Shown one piece after another: positions 1-5,170 of a stretch of 5,230 nucleotides of DNA. Origin of the DNA: an uncultured Eubacteriales bacterium (GTDB lineage: Bacteria > Bacillota > Clostridia > Oscillospirales > Oscillospiraceae); the NCBI GenBank assembly GCA_900555795.1, contig USMP01000119.1:1-5230 (forward strand), in the 5' to 3' direction. The stretch's first letter is position 1. Each line of letters begins with the position of its first letter. The position numbers and the translations under genes are program-made. The notes under the pieces are model-generated. The model did no database searches. It was given only the letters and a program-made list of their open reading frames with translations, and was not told where the DNA came from.

Positions 1-2006
1 CGCTTGCCGCCGGTGAGACGGAGCGTGATGTATTTGTCGTGGCGCTCGACGGTCACGAGCCCGCGCTCGGCAAAAACCGCGAGGCACATGACCGTGCGCG
101 GAAAGCTCTCCGCGCCAAGGGCCTCGGCGGAGAGCCGCCGCAGGAAGGGCAGCTCCGGAGAGGTGAGCGTGCCGTCCACCTCGCGCTCGAGCGCACGCCA
201 GACGCGCACGAACTGCTCGCGCGAGGGCAGGAGCTTCGCGGCCTCCTTCGCGCTCACGCCGCCGCCGCGGATCAGCGTGCGGCACAGCTCAAGCTGCTCG
301 GCCTCGCGGGCGCCGGGGTCGTGCGCGCTGCGCAGATCGACGAGCTGGAGCTGCAGGGAGCGGCTGCCGCGGAATTCATTGATCTGAAGGTAGAAGGCGG
401 CGTCCACGCCGACGGTCAGGCCGCATTCCGCGGGGGTGACGGAGAAGAAGATGCCGTCGAAGCTCGTGTGGCCCTTCTGGAGCCGGAGCTTGAGATGCTT
501 ATTCTGTCCTACGCTCTGCATGGACTCCAGCCGCGCGCCGCGCAGGCAGAAAACGGGGCGGTTGTTGCCCGCGCCGTAGGGCTCCAGGCGGCCCAGCTGT
601 TCCACCTCCTCCAGCGTCACCGCCTCGGGCCGGTCCAGTTCCACGTCCACCTCCAGGGAGGACACGGGGCTCTCCCCGCCCAGAAATGCGCTGACGCACC
701 GGTTCATCCGCCGGCGGAAGGCGGGAATATCCTCCTGGCGGATGTTGAAGCCGGCGGCCAGGGCGTGGCCGCCGAAATCCACCAGCAGATCAGAGCAGGA
801 CTCCAGGGCGGCAAAGAGATTAAATCCCCCATAGCTGCGGCAGGAGCCCTTGCCCACGCCGTTTTGCAGATGGATCATAAAGCTGGGGCAGGAGTACTTC
901 TCACTGAGGCGGGAGGCCACAATCCCCACCACCCCCTGGTGCCACACCTCGCTGGAGAGCACCAGGGCGCAGCGCTCCCCATCGTCCAGCCCGGCAATCT
1001 GCTCCACCGCCTGGGAAAAGATCTCCTGCTCCACCACCTGGCGCTCCCGGTTCAATTCGCACAGCTGGCGGGCCAGGCGCTCCGCCTGCCCCTCGTCATC
1101 CGTCAGCAGAAGATCCGCCGCCAGTTCCGCCGCCCCCATGCGGCCGGCCGCGTTGATGCGGGGGGCCAGGACAAAGCCGATCTGGGTGGAGGTGATCTCC
1201 TTATCCAGCAGCCCTGTCTCCCGCAGCAGGGCCCGCAGGCCCACAAACCTGGTGTTTGCAATGGACTCCAGCCCCCGGTAGACGATGGTCCGGTTCTCAT
1301 CGCTCATTTTCATCACATCCGCCACGGTGCCAATGGCCGCCAGGGTGCAGTAGCGGGCGAAGAGGGCATCCTCCCGCTGCCCCCCCAGGGCCAGCACCAG
1401 CTTCAGCGCCACGCCCACCCCCGCCAGGTGTTTAAAGGGGTAGGGGCAGTCCGGCCGCCGGGGGTCCACCACCGCCACGGCATCGGGCAGGGTATCCTTG
1501 CACTCATGGTGGTCGGTAATGACCAGGTCCAGGCCAATCTCCCGGGCATAGAGGGCCTCCTCCACGCCCGTGATGCCGCAGTCCACGGTAATGACCAGGC
1601 TCACCCCCTGGTCCTTAAGGCCCCGCAGGGCGTCGCAGCCCAGGCCGTAGCCGTCCTCTATGCGCCGGGGAATATACTTCAGGCAGTCCGCCCCCCGGGA
1701 GCGGAGGTAGTCCACCAGCAGCACCGTGGCGGTAATGCCGTCCACATCGTAGTCCCCGAATACGGCCATGCGCTCCCCCTGGGCCAGGCCCCGGCTGATC
1801 CGGGCCGCCGCCCGGTCCATATCCTTCATCAGCATGGGGGAGTAGGCCAGCTGCCGGTCCCGCTCCAAAAAGAGCGCCGCCTCCTCCACAGTGGAGACGC
1901 CCCGGGCGGAGAGAACCTGGGATAAAAGGCGGGGGTACCCCGCCGCGCACAGCCCCTCGGCCGCGGCCTGGCCGCAGCCGCCGCCAGTCCATCTGGCATA
2001 TTTCAC
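1..2006 (-). CDS. recJ: Single-stranded-DNA-specific exonuclease RecJ (3' end beyond window)
   Basis: RecJ is a cytoplasmic 5'-3' ssDNA exonuclease of the DHH phosphoesterase family, acting in recombinational and mismatch repair with Mn2+/Mg2+ at the active site. 668 codons are visible without a stop. Metal-binding motifs are intact: DYDVDG at residues 85-90, VDCGI at 141-145 and DHH at 165-167. The DHHA1 part shows WHQGVVGIVASR from residue 355 and GGHALAAGF from 412. An OB-type region follows, with EPYGAGNNRPVF near 480, and then a C-terminal extension containing LLPSREQF, as in the longer Firmicutes RecJ proteins. The GTG start is chosen because a strong Shine-Dalgarno lies 7 nt upstream and the N-terminus is a sensible length. 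The protein is already longer than E. coli RecJ (577 aa, family knowledge), so little is probably missing. It is transcribed divergently from the SLH gene. The family assignment is secure. Confidence 0.97.
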   Translation of the reverse strand, partial: MKYARWTGGGCGQAAAEGLCAAGYPRLLSQVLSARGVSTVEEAALFLERDRQLAYSPMLMKDMDRAAARISRGLAQGERMAVFGDYDVDGITATVLLVDYLRSRGADCLKYIPRRIEDGYGLGCDALRGLKDQGVSLVITVDCGITGVEEALYAREIGLDLVITDHHECKDTLPDAVAVVDPRRPDCPYPFKHLAGVGVALKLVLALGGQREDALFARYCTLAAIGTVADVMKMSDENRTIVYRGLESIANTRFVGLRALLRETGLLDKEITSTQIGFVLAPRINAAGRMGAAELAADLLLTDDEGQAERLARQLCELNRERQVVEQEIFSQAVEQIAGLDDGERCALVLSSEVWHQGVVGIVASRLSEKYSCPSFMIHLQNGVGKGSCRSYGGFNLFAALESCSDLLVDFGGHALAAGFNIRQEDIPAFRRRMNRCVSAFLGGESPVSSLEVDVELDRPEAVTLEEVEQLGRLEPYGAGNNRPVFCLRGARLESMQSVGQNKHLKLRLQKGHTSFDGIFFSVTPAECGLTVGVDAAFYLQINEFRGSRSLQLQLVDLRSAHDPGAREAEQLELCRTLIRGGGVSAKEAAKLLPSREQFVRVWRALEREVDGTLTSPELPFLRRLSAEALGAESFPRTVMCLAVFAERGLVTVERHDKYITLRLTGGK

Positions 2007-2013
2007 AGGATAT

Positions 2014-2023
2014 CCCCTCCTTT
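2014..2023 (-). promoter_or_regulatory. Ribosome binding site of recJ
   Basis: Read on the minus strand this is AAAGGAGGGG, a near-ideal Shine-Dalgarno, 7 nt before the GTG at 2006-2004. It decides the non-ATG start: the next in-frame ATG codons lie inside conserved RecJ sequence. Confidence 0.9.
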
Positions 2024-2082
2024 CCGGCCCCCCGCCCGCCCCCCTTGGAGCAGCGGACAGAAGGCACCAAAATAACTAGATT

Positions 2083-2111
2083 ATTATAGCAAAAAAACTG
2101 GAAAAGGTAAA
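2083..2111 (-). promoter_or_regulatory. Sigma-A-type promoter of recJ
   Basis: On the minus strand, TTTACC (2111-2106, 4/6 match to -35) is followed by a 17-nt spacer and a perfect TATAAT (2088-2083). Transcription would start near 2076, giving a leader of about 70 nt. It sits in an AT-rich patch of an otherwise GC-rich gap. Confidence 0.78.
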
Positions 2112-2199
2112 GAACAACTTCACCGCCCACCGGCGGAGGGAGACTAAGCCCGGTTTCCGCAGGTCTTATGCCGGCGGGCGCGCCATGGCGGCGGAAAAA

Positions 2200-2228
2200 T
2201 TGACGGCGGCAAAAAAATCTGTTACAAT
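2200..2228 (+). promoter_or_regulatory. Sigma-A-type promoter of the SLH-protein gene
   Basis: TTGACG (2200-2205, 5/6) is followed by a 17-nt spacer holding a run of seven A and then TACAAT (2223-2228, 5/6). The predicted start near 2235 gives a leader of about 48 nt. About 90 bp separate its -35 from that of the divergent recJ promoter, so the two are back to back but do not overlap. Confidence 0.82.
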
Positions 2229-2282
2229 ACTGCCCACCGGCCCTGCCGGCTTCTGATTTCACAGGAAAGAGGTTGATCCCTC

Positions 2283-3332
2283 ATGAAAACGCGACTGCTT
2301 GTCCTGACGCTGGCCCTGGCGCTGACTCTGTCCCTTCTGCCCCCCGCTCTGGCCGCGGACACCGGATACACTGACATTCCCCAGGGCCACTGGTCCGCCG
2401 AAAGCGTCCGCCGGGCCACGGAACTGGGCCTGTTCCAGGGGGTTGGCGGCGGTCAGTTCGGCCGGGGCCAAAGCATTACCCGGGCCGCCTTTGTCACCGC
2501 TCTGGTGCGGCTGTTTGGCTGGGAGGCTGTCTCCCCCCCGCAGCCCACCTTCACCGACGTAGGCCGGGAGCGCTGGTTTTACACCGCCGTGGAGACCGCC
2601 TGTGCCAACGGGGCCGTCCTCTCCGCGGAAAGAGCCTTCCGCCCCACCGACAGCATCACCCGGGAGGAGATGGCGGTGATGCTGGTGCGCAGTCTGGGCT
2701 ACGCCTCCCTGGCGGGCTCCGCGGCGGACTACGGCTCCCCCTTCACCGACGTTACCGTGAACCGGGGCTTTATTACCCTGGCCTACGACCTGGGCATTGT
2801 CTCCGGCGTGGGGGACGGCCGCTTCGCCCCCGACGCCACCGCCACCCGGGAGCAGGCTGCCGCCATGCTGGTGCGGCTCTATGAGCGCTACTATGCCGCC
2901 TCCCAGCCCGTCGCCTCCACCTCCAGCGCCCCCCGCCTCACCGTGGCCACACCGGAGGCCACCCTGGTCAGCGGCCTGCCCACCACCCCCCTGGAGCCCA
3001 TCGCCCAGCTGTACGACGTGCTGCGCCGGGCCAAAGGCGGCGGCATGGACCTGTCCGCCGCCGTGCTGTGCCTGACGGCGGGCGGCGTGCGCACGGTAGT
3101 TGCCAGCGGCCAGATCGTGGGCACGGATTCCCTCACCGCCCAGGAGGTGGCGGATCTGCTGGAGCGCAGCGACACCACCTGCCACTACTCCTCCCGCTAC
3201 GAGAGTGCCTACTGCATCTATACGCCCAACCGCTATCAGACCGCCGCCGTGTGGTACCAGAGCGAGGAGAGCCTGGCCGCCAAGCTGCAGCTGGCCCGTC
3301 TCTTCGGCGTGACCCACTATCTGCTGACCTAG
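2283..3332 (+). CDS. Secreted protein with three SLH domains and a GH18-like C-terminal remnant
   Basis: A 349-aa exported protein. Residues 1-24 form a signal peptide: MKTR, a Leu/Ala-rich core, then ALA before the likely cleavage at 24/25. Three SLH domains follow, at about 29-75, 90-138 and 153-200, with ITRAAF, ITREEM and ATREQA as the characteristic motifs. SLH triplets bind pyruvylated secondary wall polymer, so the protein is probably attached to the cell wall (family knowledge). After a Ser/Thr/Pro linker (about 206-235), residues 237-349 have no clear family. The end (AVWYQSEESLAAKLQLARL, then FGVTHYLL) resembles the last strands of GH18/YaaH-type glycosidases, but the catalytic DxxDxE motif is absent, so no glycosidase activity is inferred. 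AAAGAGGT at 2266-2273, 9 nt before the ATG, supports the start. The gene has its own promoter and terminator. The SLH assignment is firm; the tail's origin is tentative. Confidence 0.92.
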   Translation: MKTRLLVLTLALALTLSLLPPALAADTGYTDIPQGHWSAESVRRATELGLFQGVGGGQFGRGQSITRAAFVTALVRLFGWEAVSPPQPTFTDVGRERWFYTAVETACANGAVLSAERAFRPTDSITREEMAVMLVRSLGYASLAGSAADYGSPFTDVTVNRGFITLAYDLGIVSGVGDGRFAPDATATREQAAAMLVRLYERYYAASQPVASTSSAPRLTVATPEATLVSGLPTTPLEPIAQLYDVLRRAKGGGMDLSAAVLCLTAGGVRTVVASGQIVGTDSLTAQEVADLLERSDTTCHYSSRYESAYCIYTPNRYQTAAVWYQSEESLAAKLQLARLFGVTHYLLT

Positions 3333-3353
3333 CCCGCCGCGGCGCGGGCAGAG

Positions 3354-3397
3354 GGGGACGGCCCGGCCTCACGGGAGCGCCGGGCCGTCCCCTTTTT
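3354..3397 (+). terminator. Intrinsic terminator of the SLH-protein gene
   Basis: A perfect 14-bp GC-rich stem (3354-3367 with 3379-3392), an 11-nt loop and TTTTT at 3393-3397. It begins 21 nt after the SLH stop codon and lies before the racemase promoter, so the two plus-strand genes are separate units. Confidence 0.93.
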
Positions 3398-3402
3398 CAT
3401 GC

Positions 3403-3431
3403 TTGCGGAGGATTCATTCCCGTGGTACACT
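3403..3431 (+). promoter_or_regulatory. Candidate promoter of the racemase gene
   Basis: TTGCGG (3403-3408, 3/6), a 17-nt spacer and TACACT (3426-3431, 4/6), followed by an A-rich stretch. The boxes are weaker than at the other genes, but the position just after the upstream terminator and about 50 nt before the start codon fits. Confidence 0.55.
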
Positions 3432-3464
3432 AAAAAAAAGCGCGGCCCCAGGCCGCCGTACCAC

Positions 3465-3470
3465 AAGGAG
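3465..3470 (+). promoter_or_regulatory. Ribosome binding site fixing the racemase start
   Basis: AAGGAG lies 10 nt before the ATG at 3481. It favours that start over the upstream in-frame ATG at 3403, which lies between the terminator T-run and the promoter and would add 26 residues unlike the family N-terminus. Confidence 0.88.
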
Positions 3471-3480
3471 AGTGTCCGCT

Positions 3481-4179
3481 ATGGAGAAGAAAGTGATTGG
3501 CATCATCGGCGGCATGGGGCCCCTGGCCACCGCCGACCTGTTCCAGAAGATTATTCTGCACACCCAGGCCGCCTGCGACCAGGAGCACCTCAGGGTGGTT
3601 ATCGACAGCAACACCAACATCCCCGACCGAACCGCCGCCCTGCTCCACGGCGGCGCGGACCCCACGCCGGAACTGGTGTCCAGCGCCCGAAACCTGGAGC
3701 GCATAGGCGCCGGAGTACTCATCATGCCCTGCAACACCGCCCACAATTTTTACGACGCGGTGGCCGGGGCGGTGGAGGTGCCGGTCCTGCATATGATCCG
3801 CCTCACCGCTGATGCCCTGGCGGAGCGAGGCGTCAAAAAAGCGGGGCTGCTGGCCACTGACGGCACCATTCAGACCCGGATCTATCAAAATACCTTTGCC
3901 GGAACCGGCATCCAGCTGCTGACGCCCCAGGGAGCGGACCAGCAGGCCATTATGGACATGATCTACCGGGGCGTCAAGGCTGGAGACATGGCCTATGACA
4001 CCACCGGAGCCAGGGCGGCCATGGAGGCTCTGTTGGCCCAGGGGGCGGAAACCCTGATCCTGGGCTGTACGGAACTGCCCCTGGCGGTGGAACTGTACCA
4101 TCTGTCCTATCCGGTGGTGGACCCCACCCTGGAACTGGCGCTGGGCGCCATTCGCTTCGCGGGAGGAGCGGTCATTTGA
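3481..4179 (+). CDS. Aspartate/glutamate-type amino-acid racemase
   Basis: A 232-aa cytoplasmic enzyme of the PLP-independent Asp/Glu racemase family, interconverting L and D amino acids by two-base chemistry with a cysteine pair. The N-terminal GIIGGMGPLAT (residues 7-17) and the DSNTNIPDR segment (42-50) are typical of the aspartate racemase branch. The two catalytic cysteines are present: C84 in MPCNTAHN and C196 in LGCTELPL. Length is normal for the family and no damage is visible. Substrate cannot be decided: Asp, Glu or broad specificity (RacX/YgeA-like) are all possible. It is less likely to be the peptidoglycan MurI, whose N-terminal motif differs. D-amino acids could feed wall synthesis or be released; this is inference. 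The gene stands alone between a terminator and convergent ptsH, and its stop codon lies inside an inverted repeat. Confidence 0.93.
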   Translation: MEKKVIGIIGGMGPLATADLFQKIILHTQAACDQEHLRVVIDSNTNIPDRTAALLHGGADPTPELVSSARNLERIGAGVLIMPCNTAHNFYDAVAGAVEVPVLHMIRLTADALAERGVKKAGLLATDGTIQTRIYQNTFAGTGIQLLTPQGADQQAIMDMIYRGVKAGDMAYDTTGARAAMEALLAQGAETLILGCTELPLAVELYHLSYPVVDPTLELALGAIRFAGGAVI

Positions 4180-4186
4180 CCGCTCC
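4165..4186 (+). repeat. Perfect 10-bp inverted repeat spanning the racemase stop codon
   Basis: GGAGCGGTCA (4165-4174), a 2-nt spacer and TGACCGCTCC (4177-4186). The TGA stop is the first three bases of the right arm. No T-run follows, so this is not a standard intrinsic terminator, although it could stall polymerase or protect the mRNA 3' end. Confidence 0.8.
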
Positions 4187-4192
4187 CCCGCT

Positions 4193-4218
4193 TATTGCTA
4201 TGCAAAAGCATAGCAATA
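4193..4218 (+). repeat. Perfect 11-bp hairpin with AAAA loop
   Basis: TATTGCTATGC (4193-4203), AAAA, then GCATAGCAATA (4208-4218). It lies 6 nt after the preceding inverted repeat and is AT-richer than its surroundings. No T-run follows on the plus strand. It may be a dyad repeat or part of a structured racemase 3' UTR. Confidence 0.8.
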
Positions 4219-4219
4219 T

Positions 4220-4248
4220 GGCCATGTGCCTCTGAAAGCGGCATGGCC
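4220..4248 (+). repeat. Imperfect hairpin in the racemase-ptsH gap
   Basis: GGCCAT (4220-4225) pairs with ATGGCC (4243-4248), and GCC (4228-4230) with GGC (4240-4242), leaving a 2-nt bulge and a 9-nt loop. It is the third hairpin in a row after the racemase gene, and the least certain. Confidence 0.5.
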
Positions 4249-4263
4249 TAAAAATCCGGGCGC

Positions 4264-4282
4264 GTGGGCAGGGACGGCCCAC
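4264..4282 (+). repeat. Short hairpin preceding the long inverted repeat
   Basis: GTGGGC (4264-4269) and GCCCAC (4277-4282) pair around a 7-nt loop. It ends one base before the long 4284-4358 hairpin and could stack on it in RNA. Confidence 0.5.
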
Positions 4283-4283
4283 A

Positions 4284-4358
4284 TGCGCGTAAACCTTCAT
4301 GCGTATCGCTTTTTCCAATTTTCGTGGTGCTCTGCCTGCGCATGAAGGTTTATGCGCG
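4284..4358 (+). repeat. Long inverted repeat: 22-bp stem, 31-nt loop, candidate structured RNA
   Basis: Arms 4284-4305 and 4337-4358 pair at all 22 positions if G-U is allowed, including 14 consecutive Watson-Crick pairs (4290-4303 with 4339-4352). The three non-canonical positions (4284/4358, 4289/4353, 4304/4338) are G-U in plus-strand RNA but A-C in minus-strand RNA, which favours a plus-strand transcript. GC-rich partly complementary segments lie outside it (4256-4264 and 4357-4368). It contains no credible gene. It may be a structured 3' UTR, a processed small RNA or a small non-autonomous repeat. Confidence 0.72.
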
Positions 4359-4370
4359 CCCGCCCCGGAA

Positions 4371-4408
4371 CAAGAAAAAAGACTGTTTCGCCACCGAAAC
4401 AGTCTTTT
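4371..4408 (-). terminator. Intrinsic terminator of ptsH, possibly bidirectional
   Basis: A perfect 14-bp stem (4377-4390 with 4395-4408) and 4-nt loop. On the minus strand the stem runs into TTTTTTCTTG, a strong U-tail 14 nt after the ptsH stop. On the plus strand only four T close the stem, so it may also stop racemase read-through, less efficiently. Confidence 0.93.
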
Positions 4409-4422
4409 ACCTCGCGTCGTTC

Positions 4423-4689
4423 TTATTCGCCAAAGTCGCCGGAACGAACCAACTCCGCCAGGGCCTCCACAGCCTCTTTCTCATCGGAGCCGTCAGCAAT
4501 CAGGGTGATCGTCGTTCCCTTGACAATGCCCAGAGACAGTACGCCCAGCAGACTCTTGGCGTTGACCCGGCGCTCATCCTTCTCTACCCAGATGCCGCTC
4601 TTAAACTCGTTGGCCTTGCGAATGAAATAGGTGGCGGGTCTCGCGTGCAGACCAACCTCGTTGTTGATGGTGACTTCCTGCGTATACAT
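4423..4689 (-). CDS. ptsH: Phosphocarrier protein HPr
   Basis: An 88-aa HPr, the small cytoplasmic phosphocarrier of the PEP-dependent sugar phosphotransferase system. It takes phosphate from PEP via enzyme I on His15 and passes it to sugar-specific EIIA domains. GLHARPA (residues 13-19) contains His15. NAKSLLGVLSLGI (43-55) contains Ser46, the HPr kinase target through which Firmicutes HPr acts with CcpA in catabolite control. His15 argues against Crh, which lacks it. Length matches the family. GAGGAG (4705-4700) lies 10 nt before the ATG. The gene is monocistronic here, with a promoter about 60 bp upstream and a terminator 14 nt downstream; no ptsI is adjacent. It converges on the racemase gene. 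Confidence 0.97.
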   Translation of the reverse strand: MYTQEVTINNEVGLHARPATYFIRKANEFKSGIWVEKDERRVNAKSLLGVLSLGIVKGTTITLIADGSDEKEAVEALAELVRSGDFGE

Positions 4690-4752
4690 AGGCCTCTATC
4701 TCCTCTTCTATCGCAATCACATGCTATATCCGCAATGGGGGAATATATCAAT

Positions 4753-4781
4753 ATGTTAGCAAATTTCTCTTTCCCCGTCAA
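4753..4781 (-). promoter_or_regulatory. Sigma-A-type promoter of ptsH
   Basis: On the minus strand TTGACG (4781-4776, 5/6), a 17-nt spacer, and TAACAT (4758-4753, 4/6). The expected start near 4746 gives a leader of about 57 nt. No convincing cre site is seen next to it. Confidence 0.75.
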
Positions 4782-4945
4782 CGGCACATTCCACAAATTT
4801 AACGGTATACAGAAAAGATATGTTCGCCACTTTATGGGAATTTGTACGAAAATCCGCCCATTTCGTCTGTATATCGTTCCAAAACCCAAGCATTATACAA
4901 GAATGTTGCCCAAAAGCCCGCCGATTCATACATCCCCGGGCCACA
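4782..4945. other. AT-rich gene-free stretch upstream of ptsH
   Basis: Clearly AT-richer than the rest of the window. The reading frames across it do not resemble proteins. A minus-strand TATAAT (4897-4892) is present but lacks a -35 at proper spacing. Probably regulatory or leftover intergenic DNA; nothing more specific is supported. Confidence 0.5.
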
Positions 4946-4979
4946 CTTCATTTTACGTCCGGGGCGGGATACGTGTGCC

Positions 4980-5033
4980 AGCGGAGTGAATCCGCCCCAC
5001 GCCAAGGCTTCGCTCCGCGAAACTCCTGCCAGC
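4980..5033. repeat. 54-bp direct repeat, copy 1
   Basis: Matches 5177-5230 in the same orientation at 49 of 54 positions; all five differences are transitions (4988, 5008, 5026, 5029, 5032). It contains a small dyad around TTCGC-TCC-GCGAA (5009-5021) and part of the larger hairpin seen in copy 2. It is followed by another GC-rich dyad, GCCCC-gcc-GGGGC (5034-5046). It looks like a degenerate copy of an interspersed palindromic repeat; no coding role is seen. Confidence 0.85.
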
Positions 5034-5086
5034 GCCCCGCCGGGGCGGCAGCGAGGACGGCGGACTCCCGCCCGCTCCCGCCGCAG

Positions 5087-5119
5087 CTATTGCTTCAGTT
5101 CCACGATCGTCACGCCGTC
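5087..5119 (-). pseudogene. Possible MutS2 C-terminal remnant
   Basis: Read on the minus strand, the last codons before a TAG at 5089-5087 give DGVTIVELKQ. MutS2 proteins typically end in a Gly-rich segment followed by GVTIVxLK after the Smr domain (family knowledge). Upstream the frame passes through a palindromic hairpin (5123-5151) and meets a TAA at 5167-5165, so no more than 25 codons are open. This could be the severed end of a mutS2 gene lying beyond 5230, cut by repeat insertion. The match is only about nine residues, so chance resemblance remains possible. Confidence 0.35.
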
Positions 5120-5122
5120 CCT

Positions 5123-5166
5123 CCCCCACGGGATGTTCCATCCCGCGGGGGACCCCTTTGTTTTTT
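5123..5166 (+). terminator. Terminator-like hairpin with T-run, no matching gene
   Basis: A 13-bp stem with one mismatch (5123-5135 with 5139-5151), a 3-nt loop, then ACCCC and TTTGTTTTTT (5157-5166). The T-run faces the plus strand, but no plus-strand gene lies within 900 bp upstream. The hairpin may belong to the repeat element that begins at 5171. Its single mismatch would be a U-G pair in minus-strand RNA. Confidence 0.55.
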
Positions 5167-5170
5167 ATCT

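Noticed and set aside
39..1925. Long plus-strand open frame of 628 codons
   Set aside because: It is the codon-aligned antisense of recJ. The GC-rich codon use of recJ leaves few stops in this frame, and its product (rich in Gln, His, Ala, Gly) resembles no protein family, while the minus strand carries all RecJ motifs.
1615..2262. Minus-strand frame of 215 codons across the recJ start
   Set aside because: It overlaps recJ in another frame and runs through the recJ promoter and leader; the Gly/Pro/Arg-rich translation is typical of out-of-frame GC-rich DNA.
2259..3317. Minus-strand open frame of 352 codons opposite the SLH gene
   Set aside because: A shadow of the SLH gene; Gly/Gln/His-rich with no recognisable domain and no matching promoter, while the plus strand has a signal peptide and three SLH domains.
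3403..3480. Upstream ATG extending the racemase by 26 codons
   Set aside because: It lies in the promoter region just after a terminator, lacks a ribosome binding site, and the added residues do not match the family, which starts right before the GIIGGMGPLAT motif.
4864..4884. Possible cre (CcpA) site upstream of ptsH
   Set aside because: The minus-strand TGGAACGATATACA departs from the cre consensus at key positions and lies well upstream of the promoter.
4892..4897. Minus-strand TATAAT as a second ptsH promoter
   Set aside because: No -35-like hexamer at 16-18 nt and no proper extended -10; TTGGGC is only 10 nt away. A chance match in AT-rich DNA is likely.
4264..4989. Plus-strand frame of 241 codons across ptsH
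   Set aside because: It runs antisense through ptsH, its terminator and the hairpin cluster; no protein similarity is seen.
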